From: Moniliophthora roreri
Taxonomy: Eukaryota > Basidiomycota > Agaricomycetes > Agaricales > Marasmiaceae
Assembly: GCA_001466705.2 (NCBI GenBank)
Contig: LATX02000198.1
Coordinates: 62,001-126,000, forward strand
Reading direction: 5' to 3'
DNA: 64,000 nt
The translations under genes were made by a program, and so were the position numbers. Positions 11,638 through 24,446 of this stretch are shown in pieces (the first letter of the stretch is position 1; every line of letters begins with the position of its first letter). The notes beneath the pieces are model-generated. The model had not been told where the DNA came from. It ran no database searches and was given only the letters and a program-made list of their open reading frames with translations.

Positions 11638-12697
11638 AGAGCAGTCCATGTAGATTTTATATAATTCGCCCCAGCTTTGCAACCCCGACACGTTATAATG
11701 CGCACCCTAACCACCGCACATCATTGCCGTGTCAGGGTACCTTTATTATTCTCCTTCCCTTCTCCCATGTACAGCATTGTCCTCTATCCTCCCATTTGTT
11801 CGCTGATCTATTTATTGGTATCTCTAGTACACTGTCTAATCATGATCACACCCCTATGGCCCCACTGCTGTTCATTGGTAAGTGTGCATAATTATCAGGG
11901 TGGGCACGTCCTGATTGCCAGTTTTGGTAGATTCCGTCTCATTATCATTCACCCTCAGTGTGCAAATTATTATTCGATCTTTGATGTTTCTTCGGTTCCT
12001 AGGCACGTACGATTTATCATTCTGTTTGACCTAGGCTCATTATCATTGGTACTCAGCTCCCCTACTCCGGATACCGGACTCATTATCATTTGACCCCGGT
12101 TAATACAACCCCAGCGCTCATCTATGAATAGCCCTTGACAGCCAGCAATCACAAGCGAAACTTCCTTATTTCATCGCCTGCATCCTATGTTGCATCGAAC
12201 TTCATTTCTTGGAGTCTAAGGTACGTGTTATTCACTATTTTACAGATCCAGTCTCATTATCAGTGTTTCTATGCCTTGGCTGCTTCCGGTGCACTGTTTT
12301 CGGTCGTTGCCGGTGGCTTGAACCTTGAAGATTTTCAGCTGTATAGTACTCGGCAATGACCGGGAACATATCTCGAAGCCCAGCCTTACATCTCGCAGCG
12401 ACCAGCCCAACATGGACGATTGACACTCAATATTCGGGCCTTGGATGCAATTGCGCTAAGAGTTGGGTATTTTGAAGGGATTAAAGGTGTGTGTGCTCTA
12501 CTTTATCCATATATTTAATAAACTGACTGGTTACTTTTATTTTCAGTCATTGAGAATCGAATCTGCATCAGGTATTCAGTCGCATCCATGGTGGCTCTGC
12601 TCGTCCTTTGGAATTCACACTGTCGTTTGCCCCAATACCAATGATGACAGGTCTTTCTCCCTGGTACCACCCATGCTGTGTAGAGAACCCACCTTGT
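11638..12697 (+). repeat. Copy 2 of the 1,060-base repeat (left arm of the element)
   Basis: Same sequence as 7233-8292 at offset 4,405; every reading frame translated from the two copies is identical. After 12697 this copy continues into the element interior, whereas copy 1 ends at an N. The identity implies a very recent duplication or an assembly artefact. Confidence 0.85.
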
Positions 12698-14692
12698 ACA
12701 TATATATCCAATATACACTTCTCCCATCATTCCACTTCCACATGCTCGCTGTGAACCCTCGACAGGACTACAAAAACGACCATTCCTGAGCCTTCGTGAG
12801 GTGATTTACTGATTAGTCTTCATCCTGTACAGCGCCTATCTACCTTCTATGTAACGTTCATCAAGGATTCCTGAATTGTTTGGGGAAGGCCACTCTCGAG
12901 ACAAGAATGGGGTACAAATTCCACAAGCGCTGAATAAACGCTCGGGATTGAACTACGTCCGGCTCATCGGAATTAGTTTTCGGGAGGAACTTTCCTCGTA
13001 CATATCCACCACACCATTTGCAGACTTAGCAAACATTACCATTCGAGTCGGAACATAAAAGAGGACCAACTGAGTGCTCCTGGTGCTATTAGATCCTCAA
13101 ATGAAAACGTCAAGCGGCACGCAAGCTCAGAAAGGCTTTCATTCGCACTTTACTTACAATTTGTACGTCTCAATAGCTGCAAAGTTATCCCCTCCCACGC
13201 TAGCAACAGAGTCAACTGAATATCATGTCAAAAAGCATTGGAAGTTGTTCAATCCATACCTGTAGCCCGTGGACGTTCGCGCACACGCGCAGGATATCTG
13301 AAACTACAGCCAGTCTCCCCAAGCATTCTTACCATAACGGGTAAGAGCCAACCAAAAAAGGCAATTAATATTTCCAAATTTGACAACACTAATGAGATAT
13401 GCACATGCGACGCTTATCGACCTCCGCTGAGAAACCAAACTGCAGCTGAGAGTCATTCAATGTTGCTTGTATTGCCTGAAGGCTTCAGGGGAATATTTCC
13501 ATACCCAAAAAAGTGTAAACCACGAGAACGGAAGTTCCGAGGGCTCAAGAACATACGTTATAAACCAGGTATGTCATTTTCTACAATGGAAATAGGATAT
13601 GTTATATTGAGTAGTGATAGGTAGAATGCGAAGCATAGCAAGAGCAAGGGATAATATTTGTACGATGGGTATACATGTCTTCGATGCCTCATGTTTCAGC
13701 AGGATCGGTACTACATTAGATAACAACCAATTTGTCAGTTCAATGGGCACGCAAAAAACGATATGAGACGCACCTTCCAATCAACATTGTTACCTCCTCG
13801 CTGTCTGCCCAAGTGATGGTACTGACTACCCTCCTGCGGTGGGATGGGAGAAATGTCAAGGATGGTGCTTCGGGGGCCCCACGAGTTGGTTGAAATATAT
13901 GCTTGGGTGATTCCGAGAACTGTACAGCCCGAAGAGAGTTAAGGTTCACGGAGGCAGCCGAGACATCTGAAAGGTGTAAATTATAATGAGGCAATGTGCA
14001 GGAGAATGATAATAAGGCGCACCAATTGACGTGAAGGTTCGGGTTCAAATGATGCGGTGGGGCACTGGATACGAGAAGAGGTCAGATGATACTGAATAAT
14101 AATGCAATGCTGGTCCATAGCATCCATAATGAACAAATTTCACATTGCCGTAGTCACTCTTGAGCCAGCAGGGCTAGAGACGTGGTGCATGAGTGGCTGT
14201 ATATGGTAAGGGGTTAGGGAGAGAATAAAAATGAGTGCAAGTATCTATGAATTATAAATGGTACACGCCACGGTGTAGAGAATAATGATAATGAGACCGC
14301 TGGGCGCTACTGGACGAATGATAATGCGACGTAGGGGTAGAATTTGGTGGTGCTATGATAAAGTGTAAGTACAGATTGCAGGAGACATTGAGATAACAAG
14401 GATACGTACCGTACAACACTACATGACAGGAAGGGACGTGAAAGGAGGAAGCAAGCATCCAACCGTGGAAAATGTCCATGTGTCATAACGCGTAACTGCC
14501 GAATTTGGCATTGCTGGCGTTTCCTGGTCTCCCACTTATTATTCGCACCCAGGGCGAATTATTGTTCGTTCCAAGGTATGCTTGCAAAAAGGACAGGAAC
14601 AATTATCATTCATCAAGGCCTTACAAGATAGCGGGAACATTATAATGTGTCGGGGTTGCAAAGCTGGGGAGAATGAATAAAGTACTACATGG
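11646..14692 (+). mobile_element. Putative DNA transposon (~3.05 kb) with terminal inverted repeats, no recognised transposase
   Basis: A 32-base sequence at 11669-11700 (starting CCCCAGCTTTGCAACC) recurs inverted at 14638-14669 with one mismatch. Weaker inverted similarity extends outward to CCATGTAG at 11646-11653 and its complement CTACATGG at 14685-14692. Inside the left arm TCATTATCATT-type motifs recur near 11937, 12031, 12077 and 12250. Inside the right arm the complement, AATGATAAT(GAG), recurs near 14008, 14280 and 14313. Mirror-arranged subterminal motifs are typical of transposase-binding ends. The interior (12.8-13.9 kb) has no frame I can assign to a transposase, so it may be non-autonomous or belong to a family I cannot recognise. 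GT...AG intron-like segments occur in the left arm, for example ending TTTTATTTTCAG near 12546. No clear target-site duplication was found. Confidence 0.65.
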
Positions 14693-15036
14693 TATGCTGG
14701 TACTGCCCTGGTCAATGCGTCCAGTGTGATTGAGTGAGTGGGAAAATTTCGGCTGCATTAGACGCTCGTATTAGTAATGTACGATTTCAGCCGCTAATGC
14801 GCATCAACACTGATCTTTGTCCATCACCACCACGAGGTCTGGTGTCTTGAGACGCCTCGTGCCCCCCTCGGCCCACTGCAAATGTCACACGAATACCAGC
14901 TCTAACGGGGCCTGACCCTGCCGGTATACGACCTAGGAATTACAGTGATTCACACTACCATTCTAATATTACCTCTTCAGTGATCCGGAGCTCCGAGCAA
15001 GTATTTAAATACTTTGTTCTTTAATACGAACTAATC

Positions 15037-17268
<2,232 letters not shown>

Positions 17269-17518
17269 TTGAAAATATATTGAGTATCGAGAACTTTTCA
17301 AAGAGCACGATTTCAAACGTTCCGAATGCAACTATTAGAACATTTTTCCACTATGTAATAATGTACCTCCCATTCCAGTCACACCCAGCAAAACGCCGAG
17401 ACGCCCCCAAGAGATGTAGAAGTTGGAGATTTCGGTGGATTAATGATGTCAGGACGTTGATATAGTATGTTAAATTTACAAGGCTAAGTGGGGGTGGTGC
17501 CCCCCTCCTGCCTTAGTC

Positions 17519-17849
17519 TAGGGCTCCTAGCAGATCGAATTAGGATCGGATACGGATTCATCCGTTCGGATGGTGAGCGTTGAAAAAGCAATCCGCAGCA
17601 GCGAATGGGCGCTAAGTCAGCGCTTCACAACAAGACACTTCCCGCGATGAAACTTTTGGCCCATCCTCGCCAGTATTGCTCTTTTTGTATCTTCTATCCC
17701 TTCAGCAACCATGAAGCCGCCCTAGAAGCTTCCACTACGTGATCCATCCGCTGTTCACCGTCGGACCTCGGTTGGTGCTCATCGAGGAGCCCATCCGCCA
17801 TCCGAATCCGTCGGATGGCGGCGGATCATCCGGTCCGCTAGGAGCCCTA
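17519..17849. mobile_element. MITE-like element with 13-base terminal inverted repeats
   Basis: TAGGGCTCCTAGC at 17519-17531 is repeated exactly inverted at 17837-17849, enclosing about 330 bases. Just inside both ends are clusters of ATCCG/CGGAT motifs, GGATCGGATACGGAT on the left and CCGAATCCGTCGGATGG on the right, extending the imperfect palindrome. No coding capacity. A GGGGGTGGTGCCCCCC hairpin lies immediately left of it. It sits between the two carboxylesterase copies. Confidence 0.55.
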
Positions 17850-18540
17850 CTTATACTATATTGATATATGTCATCTTCCGGGCCAATGTCACTCACCTTC
17901 GCCACGTTGATACCTGTTGTCCCGAAACCCCCAGAATGATGGGTGAACTTCAAATAAAACCTCTTATATCCTAATCCTGAACCCCACCCGCCTAACACTT
18001 AACATACCTAACCTCTATTGCCTAACCCCCTGAGGGTTAGCCCGTCGCGAGGGTGGTCTGGGTAGTAACTTTCAGCCGGGGGGCGCTGCACGCCAACGCT
18101 CGCCGCACTTGCTTTCAAAGATCAACAGGAACATGATACAGTGACGGCCTGGTGACGGATGGTACTATCCAAAAAGGGAAATATGCTCCGAATGGTTCCA
18201 GGTGCATCCTTGTAAGCAGGAGTAGGAGTGACCTGAACATATGTTAGTCCCAAAACCTGAAGGTCTACAGCAGGAGGAATGGCCTCGATGCTTAGCTGGG
18301 GAAGGTCGCTCGTGTGCCTGGTGCACGCCTTTCGGAGCACTTGCCATTTTTGGGTACAAATTTTTCCAGGTAATAGGGCTTTTCCCCCCCAGTATCATCA
18401 GTTTCCGCCGTCACTGTACGCCATGTCTCAGGTCAAAATGCACTGCACTCAGGGCAAAATGGACCCAAGATGTGGTGTATCTTCCCTTTGGCTGACGAGG
18501 TGGTGCATCTGGTAACAGCGATTGAGGGGTGGGAGTTGAT
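17850..18540. other. Spacer between the esterase copies, no gene assigned
   Basis: A minus-strand frame at about 18122-18340 (PQLSIEAIPPAVDLQVLG) has coding-like composition but no family I recognise and no start. It may be a gene fragment. The end of this stretch resembles the DNA upstream of copy 1. Confidence 0.3.
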
Positions 18541-18798
18541 TGCCGCATTAGACGCTCATATTAGTAATATCCGATTGTAGCCGGTAATGCCAACCAACAT
18601 TGATTTTGTCCACCACCACGACGTCTGGTATCTTCTAACCGCCTTTAGACACCTCAGCCCCAACGGGACCCGACCCCTGCGGTATATGACCTAGGAACCA
18701 TAGCGATTCTCTCACACTACCGTTCCAATATTACCTCTATAGCGATACAGAGCGCCGAGCAAGTACTTAAATACTTCGGTCTTTAATACGAACTAATC
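18541..18798 (+). promoter_or_regulatory. Duplicated esterase upstream region
   Basis: About 260 bases before copy 2 closely resemble the bases before copy 1 (about 14750-15036). Shared stretches include GCATTAGACGCTC, GTACTTAAATACTT versus GTATTTAAATACTT, and CTTTAATACGAACTAATCATG at the start codon. The promoter was therefore duplicated with the gene. The conserved TTTAAATA or CTTAAATA box about 20-30 bases before the start is a possible TATA-like element. Confidence 0.6.
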
Positions 18799-21029
18799 AT
18801 GTTCTTCCTTCTTTTTCAAGTCATTAGCAGCTTCCTTCTGAACGCTCTACCTTCAAATGCATCCCCACAAGTTCAGCTGGGGGTGACTTCTATCACAGGC
18901 GCAACGAGGAACGGCGTGGAGTTTTTCGGAGGTGCGTTTGTCGTATGTTGATGTGCCAGAGACTTGCAAACCCGAAATCGTCCAGGCATTCCGTACGCTG
19001 AGCCTCCGATTGCAAATCTACGACTAAGACCAGCAATTTTGAAACGTTCCGACTCCTGGAATGTCACGTCTTTCGATGCTAGCGAGTTTGGGAAAGCATG
19101 CTTACAACCGGTGCGTGAGGATACAATATCTTACGTGACCGAAGATTGAATTTGTGGCGTTGGTCTCTAGGGCCTATCCAGGGAAGACGTGTCTGAAGAT
19201 TGTCTGACTATCAACGTCTTTCGTCCCCCTATCACTAGTTCCCGCAACTCCACCAAGTTACCTTGTCTGCTTTGGATTCATGGCGGAAGTTTCTTGATAG
19301 GAAGCGGCTCAATGCCAGTATATGATGGATCTTCGCTGGTGAGGCGTAGTATCGAAAGAGTAAGCTTTCAGCATCTTTGATCCGCTGATGTTGACGTTCC
19401 TTGTTCCTAGGGAACGCCTATCATCGTTATAACAATTAATTACCGCCTCGGTCCATTAGGCTTTCCACAAGGTCTTGAAGCTGCGTCATTGGGGAGTGAA
19501 GTGCTGAATCTAGGATTGAGAGATATACTTCTTGCTTTAGAGTGGGTAAAGAATAATATCAACGCGTTTGGTGGGGATCCGCAGAAGGTGATTGCTCTTC
19601 TATAGTTGATCTCATATCTGCTTAACTGTATTGGTAGGTGACTGTATTTGGAGAAAGTGTAGGGGCCAGAGCGATTGAACTGAACATATTAGGTGGAGGT
19701 CTTAAAGGCTTAGCTCGTGGTGCTGTAGGTCCCCAATTTTTTTTTCCAAGAACAAGAATTTCACGAAAGACTAGATAATGGAATCAAGTGGGAGTTTGCC
19801 GACTCATCCAGCATCTACAAGAGACTCGTCGTGGACAGCATATGTCTCGGCTGTCGAACCATGCAGCTCGGCAATTCAATCGAAGAATACAATCGAATGT
19901 CTGCGAAGCAAGGCCACCAGTGACGAGCTTTTCGATGCATTCACTAAAGCAGGGATATTGCGCTCTTCCTTTGACTGGTTGCCTGTTCTAGATGGCCCGA
20001 CAGGCCTGTTACCGGACTATGCGAGCAAATTGGATGTGAAAGTGAAGATACCAGTCATTTATGGGGATAATTTGGATGAAGGTGGGCCTCATTGAATCAA
20101 CCTCTTGGCTGGTACTGACATGATTATACGTACTAGGCACTGTACTTACGCCTCAAAACGTCGCAGGTCCAAATGATACTCGTCAAGGCCTCTTCGCTAC
20201 ATTTGCCCCATCTCCAGCTGGCGACGAAGCCCTTCAAGATGCGATCGCAGATTTGACAAATATATACCCCGATGATCCCAGCCTCGGCTGTCCCTTTGGC
20301 ACGGGTAACCAGACCTTTGGGCTTAGTCCAGAATATAAGCATTACTGCTCAATAGGTGAGTACCCGGTGAAGCATGCCATGAATGATTGTGTCCAACCCG
20401 TGTTGTCTAGTTGGTGACCTAGTAGTACACGCGGAACGGCGCCTTTTCGCGAGTAAAGCGAATAAAGCCAATGTTCCAATGTATGGTTATCTATTTTCAG
20501 ATCCAGATGCTATAAAGGCGGTGCCGTCAGATTTCATGCCGCCGGGTGCAGCTCCCGGTTCGTTGGGAGGTAAGTATAGACTTTTTGCTATGCGACTGCC
20601 ATAAGCTGATTGCAATATCTCTAGTTCCTCATACATCGGAGATTACATATGTATTTGGCAATCTTGCGGTCGTAAACAACATGATGCCTGCCTCTGCTAA
20701 ACAGCTCAGTACGATGATGATGGATTATTGGATTGCATTCGCAAATGGAATGAATCCGAATGATGGGAAGGGTCTGAAACGTGAGTTATTCATTTTAGGA
20801 TGATGCTGTGCTGTATCTAAATATGTACCTGCGCCCAGGTCCCGAATGGAGTCTTTATAAGACCAGTAGACCGGTAAGATTTCAATCTCGGGTTTTGTGA
20901 TTTTTTACTCACTTTCAGCGTCAGCAAATGATTCAGCTGAAGGGAGGAGATACGAAGATGATTGGAGATACTGAGCGGAAGGATGGCATGGCATATATAA
21001 ACCAACACGCTGTGATATTCAGCCGATGA
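18799..21029 (+). CDS. Type B carboxylesterase, copy 2
   Basis: Tandem paralogue of the gene at 15037, with the same exon layout and start (MFFLLFQVISSFLLNALPS leader). All splice sites can be followed: the first intron ends TCCAG before GCATTCCG, and the last is GT-AG. Seen: PYAEPPIANLRLRP; WIHGGSFLIGSG; NYRLGPLGF; FGESVGARA with the serine near 19652; DNLDEGT; VPHTSEITYVFG; MMDYWIAFANGMNP; and the ending AYINQHAVIFSR. Two normally invariant positions differ from copy 1: the oxyanion HGGG is HGGS and the nucleophile elbow GESAG is GESVG. The triad residues are present, so activity is possible but may be altered. The leader suggests secretion. Confidence 0.88.
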
Positions 21030-21128
21030 TTGAAACGGGCTGAGTATCGAAGTTTAATAGTATGTATTTAACTTATAAAGATCCCATAATTAAACCCGGG
21101 TATCATTTGATATCCACGACGCAATGTA

Positions 21129-21920
21129 TCAAGCTCCGGTGGCATATGTCGTGTTCTCGTTGGTCTTTGTTGCAGGAGCTGGCTGGGCTTGAGCTTCTCC
21201 CTGCCAGCCTGCCTTCCCGGTAGCACACATTCCGATCGTGAAGATGACGTAAATGAGGACTATGGCAAGAAACTTGTTAGCGAGAATCTACAAGGGACGT
21301 GAATGACATGGACGAACGCAAGACCAAGGTCAAGAACGAGATGGCTTGGATTGCCACCACCTCTTGGCAGATTTTCAGAAGGGGATCGCTCCCTGTGAAG
21401 CCTACGAAATGATGATTATGATTTCGCAGAGATTACAATGAGGTGAGCGACTCAACTGAACCTTCGGATGGTGTCACATTGGAATCCACCAGGAGGCGCA
21501 ATTTGGGTAATCAAAGCCGATTCGACAATCCAGAGAATGGTAAGAACACCAATTACGGGAAGCTCGACGACATTGGCAGTTAGGAATGCATTCTTGCGGA
21601 TCATACCGAGAGTTAAACTGGTCTGAAATGTCAACGACCACGAAGAAACAATGGAGTCGCGGAGAAGGTGACTCACAAGGCGGGAAGAATCAAGATGTTG
21701 AGTATACCAACGGCGATACCGAGACCTTGGAAGTCAAAGACGACATAATCTTCATATTCCCTTGAGGTAGCAATCACATCTGCGTTAAGGGCCATAACTA
21801 TGATTCCAAACACGATTGCGAGACCTAGTCGAGACATCAGCATCAGTTTGAGGAGAATCACAAGTCAAAGAGTTGAAGCTAACCGTAGACGGCTACTCGA
21901 GTGAGAGAAAGTGGGGACAT
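21129..21920 (-). CDS. MARVEL-like four-helix membrane protein, copy 1
   Basis: Start ATG at 21920 (MSPLSLTRVAVYG), then hydrophobic helices LAIVFGIIVMALNADVI, GIAVGILNILILPAL, LPVIGVLTILWIVESALI and a last one ending IYVIFTIGMCATG, followed by a polar tail with GWQGEAQAQPAPATK and a stop at 21129. Several short introns; the first splits VYG from LAIVFG. Four helices in about 200 residues with a conserved W-x-x-ES-L in helix 3 resemble the fungal MARVEL-like group of membrane-organising proteins. No precise function can be given. It is tandem with the paralogue at 22546-23338. Confidence 0.6.
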
Positions 21921-22545
21921 GGCTCTTTCGTGTGTTAGGAAATACAATGATAGGTATAAAGTGGGAAAGACCAGCGAATGGTCTGAAATAACTCGACTTA
22001 AATAAGGACAATATTGATAGGACCCTGACAAATGACATTGTTATAAGCGCTTACGCCCGAGCTTCCCATGTCAATCATTTAGGTCACTTGTTATTATTTG
22101 CAAGCCGTTATGCCAACCAACCGGAGTCAAGAAAAAGTGTTCTAGCTTACGCACAAAAGAGTGGGGAAGGGTAGCTGGTCGGACGGCGCCTGAGATGACC
22201 ATCAGTAATGAATGTTCCGAGCAGAGACTAGTAATTTGAACGCCAAGTAGGCGTCTATCTTGATGTATTGTTCTTCGTGATGTTCAAGCAACGCCTCGTG
22301 CTAGGGGGACCGGGGCACGGAGCGGTGGTTCCAGGCCTGTTTGGCAGTGTTTAGCATGAGCTTCCGGCGCGTAGTCTACACTTCCGTGTTACGTAGTTAC
22401 TAAGTTAGCTATCATCCACAACCAGCATCGTGTCTTCGGCATCGCGGTAGCCAGATCGCCCGGCCCTCTCCAGTGCGCGACATGCTTCTCTCCTTTCGAT
22501 CATTTGACATTGATATATTTTGGAGGGCCCAGGCCTGCCGCAATA
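21921..22545. other. Spacer between the MARVEL-like genes
   Basis: Presumed promoter of the downstream minus-strand copy; no gene seen. Confidence 0.35.
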
Positions 22546-23338
22546 TCAGACGCTCGGCGGGTATTGATACGTAGTTCTACCCTTGTTCTCTTTCTGAGCT
22601 TCTCCTTGCCAGCTTGCTTTTCCATTAGCGCAAAATACAACCGTGATTATAATATAGATGAAGACTGCGGAGAGTGTTTTCAGGATGAATGAAAACTCAG
22701 AGCAAGTTGTGGTCTAATACTCACGCAGCAACCAGATAACGAAGGATAATCCTTGGATGGCTTGGAGCCTCTGGCATAGTGATAACGCTATTTTCCCACA
22801 ATCATGGTTAGGATAATTGCAAAGTATCAGAACAATATACGTACCTTCGCCACGAAGTATGTCGCACTGAAGTGAGCCTAGTTGCTGCGTCGTAAGGATA
22901 GACTCGATTAGCCAGAGAATAGTTAGGAAACCTGTGAACGAAGCGTTAGTAAATGAAGAATGAAAACAATGAGTTATTTTTACCCAGAATCGGTAGTTCA
23001 AGGACATTGACGACTTTTTTCCTGATAGCGCCGACGATTATGCTAGCATGGAAAATCAGCATCTTCTCTGAACTGGACTGAATTATTTCAAACATACAGA
23101 ATGGGTAATGTCAATAAGTTGAAAACACCCGCGGCGATTCCGAGTCCAAGGAAGGCGGCTCCTTGGGGAAGAGCTCCGAATACTTGAACGAGGGGGGTCA
23201 CAAAGCCAGCGGATAATCCGAGGACAACAATGCCGAACAAGAAGGAGAGACCTAAAAGGCAGCGTGAACAGTCTGTTCGTACGACAAAGTGATGGACTGA
23301 CCGTAAATCGATACTCGTGCAATAGTGAGGAAAGCCAT
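22546..23338 (-). CDS. MARVEL-like four-helix membrane protein, copy 2
   Basis: Start ATG at 23338 (MAFLTIARVSIYG), the same opening as copy 1, with the first intron at the same place. Helices: LSFLFGIVVLGLSAGFV, GVFNLLTLPI, LPILGFLTILWLIESILTT and IYIIITVVFCANG, then KASWQGEAQKENK and a stop at 22546. The W-L-I-ES motif of helix 3 and the GWQGEAQ/SWQGEAQ tail are shared with copy 1, so the genes arose by tandem duplication. Introns follow GT-AG. The function is unknown; a membrane-organising role is inferred from the fold only. Confidence 0.6.
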
Positions 23339-24008
23339 GGTTTAAACGGGTAGGTTACGAGCGAGAGCTGAAAAAGACAAGAAAAAGGGCGACTACCGGA
23401 GTGCGGAACCAGTGATTGTTCAATGGATGGCTTTTATCGTCTTGGGAATGGCAGTGTTTGTACCGGCCCATATGGTAACTGCAAATCAGTCGAATTCAAC
23501 AGCCGTTCTATTCTGATTTCTATTGCGCCTAGCTCGCCATCAAATATCTCTACGCATGTTGAATACTTCATTGCGCTGGCGACGGTGGAGATCTGCACCT
23601 GGGTAGTTCTAACACGGAACGCTGGGGAATGATCAGGTGGCGTTCGTGGGTACGACAGACTTGGATAGAAACCTGATAGAAACCTTATACTGACCATAAT
23701 GTGTAAATGGGATAGAAACGCTCAGGTATCAAGGTTAATGTATCGGATTGACTGTTGCAGAACAATAAGGCAGAAATACAAGTGAGTATCCGATCGGTGA
23801 TGAAAGTTGAGGGGAGAAATTCATTCAACAAAAGGGAAATACATTTTCCCACGTCCACCTCATCAATACTTCAATGGCAGCTGTTGTCAGAATGGCGGTG
23901 CAGCCTTTGCCATACCAACACGAGAAACATGCGCGATACTCCCAGGTACCTTATCCACATCAGGAACCCGCCTTGTGTGCTTGTTTCGACTCACAAACCT
24001 AAAAATAT
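23339..24008. other. Intergenic, nothing recognised
   Basis: Upstream of the second MARVEL-like gene and downstream of the tRNA. Frames on both strands lack any recognisable domain. Confidence 0.35.
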
Positions 24009-24109
24009 TGGTAAGACTGGGATTTGAACCCAGGCAGGATTTCTCCCATGAGAAGGGAAGCTTGCAAGGAAGCTTGAGTCACACGCCTTAACCGCTCGGC
24101 CATCTTACC
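24009..24109 (-). tRNA. tRNA-Leu (anticodon CAA), intron-containing
   Basis: Reading the minus strand from 24109: acceptor GGTAAGA pairs with TCTTACC; D arm GCCGAGCGGTTAAGGC; anticodon stem TGTGA pairs (two wobbles) with TCATG; loop CTCAAG gives anticodon CAA. About 20 bases then interrupt the loop and contain CTTG, complementary to the anticodon region, as in intron-bearing fungal tRNA-Leu. A long variable arm and the T arm CTGGG-TTCAAAT-CCCAG follow. Type II architecture, anticodon and intron position all agree with Leu. CCA is not encoded beyond the discriminator A. Confidence 0.8.
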
Positions 24110-24446
24110 ACCGGATGTGACCAGCACGAGTCTTTAGTCTGCAGCGATGGAAGAGTCGGGGGGCGGAACGGGTTCAGTATCACGATCTCGGCAGCGGCAA
24201 GACGTGATGTTATCGTCGGATATCGGTAATTGGGCCGGTGCACACCGTTACTACTAATTTGATCTGATATAGACTGTCTTGTTTATGTAAAGGTGCTCAG
24301 TAGTGTGTGAGCTGTATAACGTGAAAACGTGCCATTACGGCAACTCGGAACACGTGGGTGCTTTGATAATGGCCCAGGGTCGTGTCTTTTGATCTTCGAC
24401 CACAACATCAACCGCAAATTTTACTCCTCCCACTTCCTCACGCTAC

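Noticed and set aside
18001..18060. CCTAAC-like runs as interstitial telomere repeat
   Set aside because: Only a few imperfect units (CCTAACCTCTATTGCCTAAC) and not the TTAGGG array expected in basidiomycetes.
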